DNA from: Pelagerythrobacter sp041912895 | GTDB lineage: Bacteria; Pseudomonadota; Alphaproteobacteria; Sphingomonadales; Sphingomonadaceae | Length of the DNA stretch: 64,000 nt | Direction of reading: 5' to 3' | NCBI RefSeq assembly: GCF_041912895.1 | Contig: NZ_JAYSGI010000005.1 | Coordinates: forward strand, 124,001 to 188,000 | Shown: one piece after another, positions 36,263-44,669 of the stretch | Position numbering within the stretch: position 1 is the stretch's first letter | Layout of the letters: the number at the start of each line of letters is the position of its first letter | Made by a program: the position numbers and the translations under genes | Notes under the pieces: generated by a model | The model's database searches: none | The model's input: the letters and a program-made list of their open reading frames with translations, nothing else | Told to the model about the DNA's origin: nothing

Positions 36263-37242
36263 CATTGCCCAAGCTCCACGTCGCCGTCCTGATGGGCGGC
36301 TGGGCGAACGAACGGCCTGTCTCGCTGATGTCGGGCGAGGGCGTCGCCAAGGCGCTCGAGGCGCGCGGGCACCGGGTGACGCGGATCGACATGGATCGGC
36401 AGGTCGCCGCGCGGATCGCCGAGGCCGCGCCCGACGTGGTGTTCAACGCGCTCCACGGCGTTCCGGGCGAAGACGGCACCGTGCAGGGCATGCTCGACCT
36501 GATGGGCGTGCCGTACACGCATTCCGGCCTCGCCACCTCGGTCATTGCGATCGACAAGGAACTGACCAAGCAGGCGCTCGTGCCGCACGGTGTGCCGATG
36601 CCCGGCGGGCGGATCGTGGAGAGCGAGAGCCTCTACGCGAAAGACCCGCTGCCGCGCCCCTATGTGCTCAAGCCGGTCAACGAGGGCAGCTCGGTCGGCG
36701 TCGCGATCGTCACCGCCGAGGGCAACTACGGCAATCCGATCGGGCGCGACACCAAGGGGCCGTGGCGCGAATTCGACCGCCTGCTCGCCGAGCCGTACAT
36801 TCGCGGGCGCGAGCTGACCGTAGCGGTGATCGACGGCGCCGAAGGGCCGCGCGCGCTGACCGTCACCGAACTCGTGCCCAAGTCGGGCTTCTACGATTTC
36901 GACGCCAAGTACACCGACGGCATGACCGAGCACGTCTGCCCCGCCGCTGTGCCCGAAGATATCGCGCAGCTGTGCATGGACCTCGCCGTGCGCGCGCACC
37001 GCGTGCTCGGCTGCAAGGGCTGCAGCCGCACCGATTTCCGCTGGGACGACGAACACGGCGAGGACGGACTGTTCGTGCTGGAGACCAACACCCAGCCGGG
37101 CATGACTCCGCTCAGCCTCGTGCCCGAACAGGCGCGGCATTGCGGGATGAGCTACGAGGATCTGGTCGAGGCGATCGTGGCCGAGGCGCTGGCGCGGGGG
37201 GCGCAAGTGGCACAGGGGAGCAGCGGCGATGGCGACGGTTAA
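36259..37242 (+). CDS. ddl: D-alanine-D-alanine ligase
   Basis: A 327-residue ATP-grasp ligase supplying D-Ala-D-Ala for MurF. MGGWANERPVSLMSG is the N-terminal motif (WANE in place of the common SAER). VLKPVNEGSSVGV is the ATP-binding loop, and LETNTQPGMTPLSL carries the metal-binding Glu and Asn. The GTG start overlaps murB as GTGA. Its position before ftsQ corresponds to ddlB of E. coli. Confidence 0.96.
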   Translation: MTLPKLHVAVLMGGWANERPVSLMSGEGVAKALEARGHRVTRIDMDRQVAARIAEAAPDVVFNALHGVPGEDGTVQGMLDLMGVPYTHSGLATSVIAIDKELTKQALVPHGVPMPGGRIVESESLYAKDPLPRPYVLKPVNEGSSVGVAIVTAEGNYGNPIGRDTKGPWREFDRLLAEPYIRGRELTVAVIDGAEGPRALTVTELVPKSGFYDFDAKYTDGMTEHVCPAAVPEDIAQLCMDLAVRAHRVLGCKGCSRTDFRWDDEHGEDGLFVLETNTQPGMTPLSLVPEQARHCGMSYEDLVEAIVAEALARGAQVAQGSSGDGDG

Positions 37243-38134
37243 CCGCAAGGCCAAAGGCGTGCGGCGCTCCGCCGCGGCGAACGGACGCGCGCAGACCGCG
37301 CGGCGCGCGCGCGCGAAGACCGGGTCGCTGCTCGATTCGGTGATGGCCGTGCTGCCGTTCACCGAGGAACAGCTGCACCGCGTGTTCCTCGCGGTGATCC
37401 TCGGCGCGGCGGTGGCGCTGGCGTGGTTCGTCGCCAGCCTCGCGGGCGTGCCGGCGATGGCGCAGCAGCAGGTCGCGCTGCTCGCTTCGGACGCGGGGTT
37501 CGAAGTACGCCGGGTGAAAGTGACCGGCGTCGAACGGATGAACGAGCTCAAGGTCTACGAGCGCGCGCTCGCCCAGCGCGATCTGCCGATGCCGCTGGTC
37601 GACCTCGACGCGCTGCGCGCCGAACTGCTCGAACTGTCGTGGGTCAAGGATGCGCGCGTCTCGCGCCAGCTTCCCGACAGCCTGGTGATCGATATCGTCG
37701 AGCGCACGCCGCACGCGGTGCTCAAGAAGCCGGGCCGGCTGGTGCTGATCGACCAGACCGGCGCGGAACTGGAGCCGATCTCCGCGGCGAACGCCAAGGG
37801 CATGCTGGTGATCGCCGGACCCGGCGCGAAGGCGCAGGTGGAGGAACTGTCCGACCTGCTCGCCGCCGCCCCCGCGATCGAGCCGCAGGTGGCCGAGGCC
37901 GAATGGATCGGCAACCGCCGCTGGAATCTCACGTTCGACACCGGGCAGGTGCTCGCGCTGCCGCAAGGCCCGGACAAGTCGGCCGGGGCGCTGGTTTCGT
38001 TCGCTCGGCTCGACGGGGTCAACCGGCTGCTGGGGGGCAAGGTGGCGACTTTCGACATGCGCGCGCCGGATCGCATTTACATGCGGGTGCCGGGCCGCGC
38101 GGCGCAGGCGCTGGAAGCAAAAGGGGGCGAATGA
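37229..38134 (+). CDS. ftsQ: Cell division protein FtsQ
   Basis: A 301-residue bitopic divisome protein. A strongly basic cytoplasmic N-terminus of about 50 residues is followed by one helix (about residues 52-72) and the periplasmic POTRA domain (VRRVKVTGVERMNE, from about residue 90). The FtsQ beta domain then carries SWVKDARVSRQLPDSLVIDI. FtsQ recruits FtsB/FtsL. It overlaps ddl by 14 bases; AGGGGAG 8 bases before the ATG fixes the start. Confidence 0.94.
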   Translation: MATVNRKAKGVRRSAAANGRAQTARRARAKTGSLLDSVMAVLPFTEEQLHRVFLAVILGAAVALAWFVASLAGVPAMAQQQVALLASDAGFEVRRVKVTGVERMNELKVYERALAQRDLPMPLVDLDALRAELLELSWVKDARVSRQLPDSLVIDIVERTPHAVLKKPGRLVLIDQTGAELEPISAANAKGMLVIAGPGAKAQVEELSDLLAAAPAIEPQVAEAEWIGNRRWNLTFDTGQVLALPQGPDKSAGALVSFARLDGVNRLLGGKVATFDMRAPDRIYMRVPGRAAQALEAKGGE

Positions 38135-39414
38135 TGGGGATGCCGCGCATCAACCGCGTGTTCGGGGCGGTCAACGTCGGCTCGTTTCGTATCTCGGCGA
38201 TGATCATGGGCCTGTCGGAAACGGGCGAGATGATCGTGCTCGGATCGGGCCACCGGGCGAGCCAGGGGATCAAGCGCGGTTACGTCACCGACATGGCCGC
38301 CGCCACCTACGCCATCCGCGACGCGGTCGAACGGGCCGAGAAGAACGCCGGGACCAGCGTCTCGAGCGTGTGGATCGGCTGTTCGGGCGCGGGGCTCGGC
38401 AGCCAGGTCGCCAATATCGAGATCGACATCGGCGGACGCCGCATCGAGGAGGAGGATATCGAGCTGCTGCTGGTGGCGGCGCGCGATTCGATCCAGCCCG
38501 ACGGGCGCATGGTGCTCCATGCCCAGCCCGCGCACTACACGCTCGACGGCGCGCACGGCGTCGCCAATCCGCGCGGTCTCCATGCCGAGCAGCTCGGGGT
38601 CGATATCCACGTCATGCTCGCCGATGGCGCTCCGGTTCGCAATCTGATCGAGGTGGTGCAGAACGCCCATCTGGAAGTCGAGGCGGTCGTCGCCGCGCCG
38701 ATCGCGGCGGGCTACGCCTGCCTTACGCCCGAAGAGCGCGAGCTCGGCACCGCGCTGATCGAGATCGGTGGCGAGGTGACCAACGTCTCGCTCTATGCCG
38801 GCGGCATGCTGCTCGGCCTCAAGGCGATCCCGTTCGGCAGCACCGACATTACCGACGCGATCGCGTCCAGCTTCGGCATCCGCCGGTTCCAGGCCGAACG
38901 GCTCAAGTGCGTGTCGGGGTCGGCGATCGCCAGCCCGACCGACCACCGCGAGATGATCCCGGTCAACGGCCCGGGCGACGGCGAGGCGGGGCCCGCCGCG
39001 CGCGGTGCGGACGACAGCAACCGCATCCCGCGCGCCGAACTGGTCTCGGTCGTGACCGAGCAGCTCGCGCGGCTGACCGACGAGATCGGCAAGGCGCTGA
39101 AGGCGATGGGCTTTTCCGGTTCGCGCGGCAGCCAGGTCGTGCTCACCGGCGGCGGGGCGGAGCTGGCGGGCGTGGCCGAATTCGCGCAGGCCGCGCTCGG
39201 GCGCCCGGTGCGGATCGGCAAGCCGCCCGCGCTGCGCGGCTTGCCCGAGGCACACTCCGCCGCAGGCTTCGCGACGCTCGCCGGTCTGTGCCTCTATGCG
39301 GCGGACGATCCGATCGACATCCGCTCGGTCGGTCCGAGCTACCAGCCGACCATGCGCTATACCGGTCTCGGGCTGGTGAACCGCGTGGCCCGCGCCGTGC
39401 GCGAATATTTCTGA
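38131..39414 (+). CDS. ftsA: Cell division ATPase FtsA
   Basis: A 427-residue actin-like protein that tethers FtsZ to the membrane and activates septal synthesis. It has the phosphate-1 region (FGAVNVGSFRISAMI), the SHS2/1C insertion, ALIEIGGEVTNVSLY (phosphate 2), VLTGGGAELAG (adenosine loop) and a C-terminal amphipathic helix (LVNRVARAVREYF). The start overlaps ftsQ by ATGA; the next codon is also ATG. Confidence 0.96.
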   Translation: MMGMPRINRVFGAVNVGSFRISAMIMGLSETGEMIVLGSGHRASQGIKRGYVTDMAAATYAIRDAVERAEKNAGTSVSSVWIGCSGAGLGSQVANIEIDIGGRRIEEEDIELLLVAARDSIQPDGRMVLHAQPAHYTLDGAHGVANPRGLHAEQLGVDIHVMLADGAPVRNLIEVVQNAHLEVEAVVAAPIAAGYACLTPEERELGTALIEIGGEVTNVSLYAGGMLLGLKAIPFGSTDITDAIASSFGIRRFQAERLKCVSGSAIASPTDHREMIPVNGPGDGEAGPAARGADDSNRIPRAELVSVVTEQLARLTDEIGKALKAMGFSGSRGSQVVLTGGGAELAGVAEFAQAALGRPVRIGKPPALRGLPEAHSAAGFATLAGLCLYAADDPIDIRSVGPSYQPTMRYTGLGLVNRVARAVREYF

Positions 39415-39537
39415 CGTGGCCTCGCGGAAGTTAACCACTGTGGATAAGCGATTGCGCCCTATGCAACGGCGATTCGCTTTGTGCCAGACTATGTGGCCGG
39501 AAACCCACGCGCATACCATCCCTTGGAGCGACACCCC
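39415..39537 (+). promoter_or_regulatory. ftsZ intergenic control region: DnaA box, CtrA-like half-site, GANTC
   Basis: The largest gap inside the cluster (123 bases). TGTGGATAA at 39439-39447 is a perfect DnaA box (TTATCCACA on the minus strand). It directly abuts GTTAACCAC (39430-39438), a 7-of-8 match to the CtrA half-site TTAACCAT. A GATTC at 39471-39475 is a possible CcrM methylation site. In Caulobacter, ftsZ is activated by DnaA, repressed by CtrA and tuned by CcrM methylation; the same logic is inferred here. GGAG before the ATG is the ribosome site. Confidence 0.55.
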
Positions 39538-41217
39538 ATGAGTATCAATATCGGTCCTGCTGCATCCGACGATCTGCGGCCCCGCATCGCGGTGATCGGC
39601 GTCGGCGGCGCCGGCGGCAATGCCATCGCCAACATGATGGCGGCCCAGATCGAAGGGGTCGAGTTCATCGTCGCCAACACCGACGCGCAGGCGCTGGCCA
39701 ACTCCTCCGCCAGCACGCGCATCCAGCTCGGGCCGGACATCACCGGCGGGCTCGGCGCGGGTGCGCGGGCCGAAGTCGGCAAGGCGGCCGCCGAGGAAAC
39801 GGTGAGCGAGATCGAGGACGCGCTCGAAGGCGCGAACATGTGCTTCATCGCCGCGGGCATGGGCGGCGGCACCGGCACCGGCGCGGCGCCGGTGATCGCG
39901 GAGGTCGCGCGGCGCAAGGGCGTGCTGACCGTGGGCGTGGTGACCAAGCCGTTCCTGTTCGAGGGCACGCGCCGCATGCGTGCGGCGGAATCGGGCATTG
40001 TCGAGCTGCAGAAGCACGTCGACACGCTGATCGTGATTCCGAACCAGAACCTGTTCCTGATCGCGAAGGCCGAAACCACCTTCAAGGAAGCGTTCCAGCT
40101 CGCCGACGAAGTGCTGCAGCAGGGCGTGCGTTCGATCACCGACCTGATGGTCATGCCTGGCCTCATCAACCTCGACTTCGCCGATATCGAATCGGTCATG
40201 CAGGAAGCCGGCAAGGCGATGATGGGCACCGGCGAGGGCGAGGGCGAGAACCGCGCGCTCGAGGCCGCCGAACGCGCGATCGCCAACCCGCTGCTCGAAG
40301 GCGTTTCGATGCAGGGCGCGAAGGGCGTGATCATCTCGATCATCGGCGGCGAGGATATGAAGCTGCTCGAAGTCGACGAGGCCGCGAACCACATTCGCGA
40401 GCTGGTGGACGAGGACGCGAACATCATCTGGGGTTCGGCGTTCAACGCCGATCTGGAGGGCAAGATTCGCGTCTCCGTCGTCGCGACCGGGATCGACGCG
40501 GTCATCGACGGCTCCGCTGCGAACAGCCGGCCGCTGCCGCTGTCGGGCGGGCGTGCGCCCAAGCGCCCCGTGCTCGAACTGCCGAGCGAGGACGAATACG
40601 ACGACGAAGTTTCTGCCCCGGCTCCCGCGGCGCAACCGATCGGCGAGCTGGTGTCTTACGGAACGAGCTACGACGACGAAGGCGAGGAGGACGAAGATGT
40701 CGACGGCATCGTCGATCCCCTCGGCGACATGCGCAACGAGATGGACGACGCGCGCGATGCCGATACCGGCGAGAGCGAAGATCGGGTCGCGGAACCGGCC
40801 GACGATTCGGACCACGGCGTGGTCGGGTCGGACGGCGGCTACGGCGGGCGCGAAACCGCGTCGGACGAGGACGATACGCGCGATGCGCCGCTCGATCTGA
40901 CGGCGGAAGCGCCGGCGGAACCGGCCAAGCAGGACGAACTGCTGCTCGACGCGGATCGGCTCGCCGAGGAGAATCAGCCGGTCCAGTCGCGTCTCGGCAT
41001 GGGCCGTCGCCGCGGGCTCGTTTCGGGCAACGAAGGCGGCTCGGGCAGCGGCTCCGGCGGAGGCTCGACGCTGTTCGAGCGCATGGCGAACCTCTCGCGC
41101 GGCTCCGACAAGGGGGCCAAGCATCCTCCTTCCGCCGAAGACCGGGACGAGGATGGTGAAGACGATGGCGGTGCGCTCAACATCCCGCGCTTCCTCGGGC
41201 GTCAGAACAACCAGTAG
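39538..41217 (+). CDS. ftsZ: Cell division GTPase FtsZ
   Basis: A 559-residue tubulin homologue that forms the Z ring. The GTPase domain covers about residues 15-330, with IGVGGAGGNAI and the tubulin signature GGGTGTGAAP (109-118). The T7 loop region NLDFADIESVM is also present. A very long acidic linker follows (about 340-540, rich in Asp, Glu and Ala, with Gly/Ser near the end). The C-terminal peptide LNIPRFLGRQ binds FtsA. The long linker makes it about 175 residues longer than E. coli FtsZ, as in other alphaproteobacteria. The start lies after GGAG; an upstream Met 57 bases earlier has no ribosome site. Confidence 0.97.
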   Translation: MSINIGPAASDDLRPRIAVIGVGGAGGNAIANMMAAQIEGVEFIVANTDAQALANSSASTRIQLGPDITGGLGAGARAEVGKAAAEETVSEIEDALEGANMCFIAAGMGGGTGTGAAPVIAEVARRKGVLTVGVVTKPFLFEGTRRMRAAESGIVELQKHVDTLIVIPNQNLFLIAKAETTFKEAFQLADEVLQQGVRSITDLMVMPGLINLDFADIESVMQEAGKAMMGTGEGEGENRALEAAERAIANPLLEGVSMQGAKGVIISIIGGEDMKLLEVDEAANHIRELVDEDANIIWGSAFNADLEGKIRVSVVATGIDAVIDGSAANSRPLPLSGGRAPKRPVLELPSEDEYDDEVSAPAPAAQPIGELVSYGTSYDDEGEEDEDVDGIVDPLGDMRNEMDDARDADTGESEDRVAEPADDSDHGVVGSDGGYGGRETASDEDDTRDAPLDLTAEAPAEPAKQDELLLDADRLAEENQPVQSRLGMGRRRGLVSGNEGGSGSGSGGGSTLFERMANLSRGSDKGAKHPPSAEDRDEDGEDDGGALNIPRFLGRQNNQ

Positions 41218-41315
41218 ATCGCGTGTCGTCGCCGTTCGGCCAAGGTTCAGCCGTTCCCTGCAATGCGCGCCCCATGAAGGCGACGCAGGGGCGGCCCGGG
41301 CCGACCGCCATCGCT

Positions 41316-42977
41316 ATGCGACGAAAATCCGGCCCTATGCTGATCGTAGCCGGCGCGCTTGCCGCGCTCGCCGGCGCCGCTCCGCTTGCTGCGCAGAGCG
41401 GCGACGCGGTGTCGCGCGCAGTGGTTCAGCCTCTCCCGCCACCGGGGATCGAGGATCTCAACGAAGCGCTGCGGCGGCTGGCGCGCAATGCCGCCGACTT
41501 CGACGCGCTGATCGATGCTGGCAACGCCTCGCTCGAACTCAACGATGTCGACGCCGCGATCGGCTTCTTCGGTCGCGCGCAGGAGCTTTCGCCGAACAGT
41601 CCGCTGGTCAAGCTGGGCCTCGCCGGAGCCTACGTCCGGTCGGAGCGGCCGATCGACGCCTTGCGGCTGTTCGAGGAAGCCGAACGCGGCGGCGTTTCGA
41701 CCGCCGGTTTCGCGAGCGAGCGCGGGCTGGCCTATGACCTGGTGGGCGACAACGCCGCGGCGCAGGCGCAATATCAGCAGGCGCTCGCCGCCGAGCAGGA
41801 CGAGGAAACCGCTCGCCGCCTCGCGCTGAGCCAGGCGATCGCGGGCGACCGCGAGGCGTTCGAGAAGACGCTCTATCCGCAACTCGAAGGCGAGAATTTC
41901 GCCGGTTTCCGCGCGCGTGCCTTCGGCCTCGCCATCCTCGGCGACGTGGACGAGGCGGTGGCGATCGCCGAAGCGGTGATGCCGGCCGATCTTTCCGCGC
42001 GTATCTCGCCCTATCTGCGGTATATGGGGCGGCTGACGAAGGCGCAGCAGGCGGCCGCCGTCAACCTCGGTGTGTTCCCGCGCGCAGCCCAGATCGGCCG
42101 CGACGATCCGCGGATCGCGCAGTATTCGAGCGGTTCGCCCGCTGCGAGTTCCCCCGGGGCGCAGCTCGCCCCCGCCGGGGCGGCGATGAATGCCAGCGCA
42201 CCTGCCGTTACCGATGCCACCCGCGGCTCAGGTTCGATGGATAGCAGGGCTCCCGCGCCAGAACCCACACCGTCGGTGGCGGCGCCACAGGCCGCGCCGC
42301 CTACGGTGTCGCAGCCGGTGGTCCAGCAAATTCCCGAGCCCGTCTCGACCCCGGCGGGTTCGCAACCTGCGGCGGCCACGGCATCGGTCGCCTCGACCAT
42401 GCCTTCGGGTGAGCTTCCGCCCGCGGCGGGTGCGATCGAACAGTCCACACGGGTCGTGCTGGGCGGCGATGACGCGCCGGCGCCCGGCTTCGATCTTGGA
42501 TCGGCCGCGAATAGCTCGGTCGGTGCGGCTGCGGCGGCAACCCCGCCTCAGCAGTCCGCACCGAGAAACCTGGCGGATGCCTTCGCCGGTTTCACGCTCG
42601 CGCCGTCGACATCGCCGGCGGCGGCGAGCGGCGCGGTCGATATCACCACGATCGAAATCCCCCGCGAGGTCGAGCGCAAGCCACCGCCCGAGCCCGCGCC
42701 GCCCGCGCACCCCAGCCGTATCTGGGTCCAGGTCGCGACCGGCAAGGATCTCGAAGCCTTCAAGTGGGACTGGCGCCGAATCAGCCGCAAGGCCCCCGAA
42801 ATCCTCGGCGATTTCAAGCCGATGACGACCCCTTGGGTCGAGGCGAACCGCCTGCTCGCCGGGCCGTTCAAGAGCCGCAAGGACGCCGCAGATGCGGTCG
42901 CGGCCCTGCGCGAGGCCGAAGTCGATAGCTTCGTCTTCACCAGCGACGCGGGGCAGGAAATCCTTCCGCTCGATTGA
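41316..42977 (+). CDS. Exported TPR/SPOR-domain protein
   Basis: About 553 residues. A signal peptide (LIVAGALAALAGAAPLAAQS) is followed by about 220 residues of TPR-like helices (for example LIDAGNASLELNDVDAAIGF). Next come about 200 residues of Ala/Pro/Ser-rich low-complexity sequence, then a C-terminal SPOR domain (about 75 residues, from RIWVQVATGKD to the end). SPOR domains bind denuded septal glycan, so with its place 98 bases after ftsZ a divisome or septal-wall role is inferred. The start is uncertain: Met codons at 41274 and 41337 are alternatives. No catalytic motif is seen. Confidence 0.82.
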   Translation: MRRKSGPMLIVAGALAALAGAAPLAAQSGDAVSRAVVQPLPPPGIEDLNEALRRLARNAADFDALIDAGNASLELNDVDAAIGFFGRAQELSPNSPLVKLGLAGAYVRSERPIDALRLFEEAERGGVSTAGFASERGLAYDLVGDNAAAQAQYQQALAAEQDEETARRLALSQAIAGDREAFEKTLYPQLEGENFAGFRARAFGLAILGDVDEAVAIAEAVMPADLSARISPYLRYMGRLTKAQQAAAVNLGVFPRAAQIGRDDPRIAQYSSGSPAASSPGAQLAPAGAAMNASAPAVTDATRGSGSMDSRAPAPEPTPSVAAPQAAPPTVSQPVVQQIPEPVSTPAGSQPAAATASVASTMPSGELPPAAGAIEQSTRVVLGGDDAPAPGFDLGSAANSSVGAAAAATPPQQSAPRNLADAFAGFTLAPSTSPAAASGAVDITTIEIPREVERKPPPEPAPPAHPSRIWVQVATGKDLEAFKWDWRRISRKAPEILGDFKPMTTPWVEANRLLAGPFKSRKDAADAVAALREAEVDSFVFTSDAGQEILPLD

Positions 42978-43135
42978 TCCCGCGGAGACCGCGAATTGCT
43001 TGGCTAACGACTCTTTTACACAACCTTTGAACAGGCTTGTCGGTTTCTCCCCAGCAGCATCGCGGCGCGCGATTGCCACGGCCCCACGTCAGGCTGCATC
43101 GACCGCATCGTAAGAACTCAAGCGGGACGTAAACA

Positions 43136-43642
43136 ATGGCATCGGGCGGCAACGGCATTCTGCAAAGCGAAGACGCGCCCCCCGTGGACATGCTCACGGC
43201 GCTGTTCGAAGCGCGCGGGTGGCCCTGCAAGCCCTTGTCGGAAGAAGAGATTCTGGGCGAGATCCAAGGCAGCTGGGCGAAATATCAGCTACGCGGCATC
43301 TGGCGGCGGGAAGACCGGGTGCTGCAATTGCTCGCGCTGCCGGATATCCGCGTCGCGCGCGACAAGATCGCCGACGCCTACGAGTTGCTGGCGCTGGTCA
43401 ACGAGCAGATGTGGCTCGGGCATTTCGACATCTGGTCGCAGGGCAACGTGCTGGTCTATCGCCACGGGGTCATGCTCGGCGACGACGGGCTGCTGAGCCT
43501 CGACCAGGCGCAGGCGCTGGTCGAAACCGCGCTCGACGAATGCGATCGCTTCTATCCCGCGTTTCAGTTCGTGTTGTGGAGCGACAAGAAGCCGCGCGAC
43601 GCGCTGGCGAGCGCGCTGGTCGACGCGGCGGGCGAGGCCTGA
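43136..43642 (+). CDS. YbjN-domain protein
   Basis: A 168-residue cytoplasmic protein that fits the YbjN (DUF1790) family, related to type III secretion chaperone-like folds. Conserved stretches are LFEARGWPCK, YQLRGIWRREDRVLQL, LALVNEQMWLGHFDIW and LVYRHGVMLG. In E. coli YbjN affects motility and stress responses, but the mechanism is not settled. The upstream 158 bases hold no gene; a TTTTACACAA stretch near 43015 might contain the promoter. Confidence 0.88.
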   Translation: MASGGNGILQSEDAPPVDMLTALFEARGWPCKPLSEEEILGEIQGSWAKYQLRGIWRREDRVLQLLALPDIRVARDKIADAYELLALVNEQMWLGHFDIWSQGNVLVYRHGVMLGDDGLLSLDQAQALVETALDECDRFYPAFQFVLWSDKKPRDALASALVDAAGEA

Positions 43643-43695
43643 CGGAACGCCGCCCGCACGGTTGGCGCGCGCCGCCTCGCAAAGACGGCTTTCCC

Positions 43696-43724
43696 TTGAA
43701 AAATCGCCGCTGACAGGCGATATT
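43696..43724 (+). promoter_or_regulatory. Sigma-70-type promoter of the Bax inhibitor-1 family gene
   Basis: TTGAAA (43696-43701), a 17-base spacer and GATATT (43719-43724) make a good housekeeping promoter about 51 bases before the ATG at 43775. Confidence 0.5.
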
Positions 43725-43774
43725 GCATCCGAGCCGGCGGCTATTCCGCTGCCGGATACGGAGAGTGCAACACC

Positions 43775-44518
43775 ATGGCTGATTGGAACGAACCCCGCCG
43801 GTCTCAGACGGGATTCGGCGCCTCACCCGCCTATCAGGGCGGAATCGCGACGGGCGAGACCTTCGACGCGGGCCTGCGGCAGCACATGCTGTCGATCTAC
43901 AACTACATGACCTCGGGCGTGCTGCTGACCGGCATCGTCGCGGCGCTGACGGCCAGTTCCGGCCTCGCCGCGCAAATGATGGGCAGCCCGCTGATGTGGC
44001 TGGTGATCCTGTCGCCGCTGGCGATCGTGTTCGCCATGAGCTTCGGCGCGAACAAGTTCAGCAAGACGACGCTTCAGGCGATGTTCTGGGGCTTCGCGAC
44101 GCTGATGGGTCTGTCGCTGTCGACGATCTTCCTCGTCTACACCGGCGGCTCGATTGCGGCGACGTTCTTCGCCACCGCCGCCGCCTTCGCAGGGTTGAGC
44201 CTGTTCGGCTACACCACGAAGAAGGATCTCAGCGGCTGGGGCAGCTTCCTGATTATGGGCGTTGTGGGCCTGCTGGTGGCGATGGTCATCAACATCTTCC
44301 TGCAATCGCCTGCGCTGATGTATGCGATCAGCTTCATCGGCGTGCTGATCTTCGCGGGCCTCACCGCCTACGATACGCAGCGGCTCAAGCAGCAGTACGA
44401 CTACGTGCGCGGCACGGAGTTCGCGGGCAAGGCGGTCGTGCTCGGCGCGCTGACGCTCTATCTGGACTTCATCAACATGTTCCAGTTCCTGCTCAGCTTC
44501 ATGGGCAGCCGCGAATAG
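43775..44518 (+). CDS. Bax inhibitor-1/YccA family membrane protein
   Basis: A 247-residue integral membrane protein with seven hydrophobic helices. It has the BI-1 hallmarks: a soluble N-terminus with Gly/Thr-rich sequence, an alternating helix pattern, and the late GLTAYDTQRLKQQY and LYLDFINMFQFLL motifs containing the di-Asp proton/calcium sensor. Bacterial relatives (YetJ) leak calcium in a pH-dependent way; YccA modulates FtsH. The protein is monocistronic, with its own promoter and terminator. Confidence 0.94.
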   Translation: MADWNEPRRSQTGFGASPAYQGGIATGETFDAGLRQHMLSIYNYMTSGVLLTGIVAALTASSGLAAQMMGSPLMWLVILSPLAIVFAMSFGANKFSKTTLQAMFWGFATLMGLSLSTIFLVYTGGSIAATFFATAAAFAGLSLFGYTTKKDLSGWGSFLIMGVVGLLVAMVINIFLQSPALMYAISFIGVLIFAGLTAYDTQRLKQQYDYVRGTEFAGKAVVLGALTLYLDFINMFQFLLSFMGSRE

Positions 44519-44543
44519 TCGCACATACGACTCGCTTCATCGT

Positions 44544-44580
44544 GCCCGGGGCGCCCAGTGCGCCTCGGGCATTTTCTTTG
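44544..44580 (+). terminator. Rho-independent terminator
   Basis: An 11-bp stem (GCCCGGGGCGC with GCGCCTCGGGC, one mismatch) spans 44544-44570 and is followed by ATTTTCTTTG. It ends the Bax inhibitor-1 family transcript 25 bases after its stop. Confidence 0.85.
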
Positions 44581-44669
44581 TCCTCTCCAGCGGTTAGTGT
44601 CCGCGCTTCAGGCTGGCGCAAGCTTTGATGGGGAATCATGGCGCGCGGGCAAACGGAGGGTGAAGCGAA

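Noticed and set aside
39421..39450. A full CtrA box (TTAA-N7-TTAA) before ftsZ
   Set aside because: The second TTAA is missing; only a half-site is present, so I report it as CtrA-like only.
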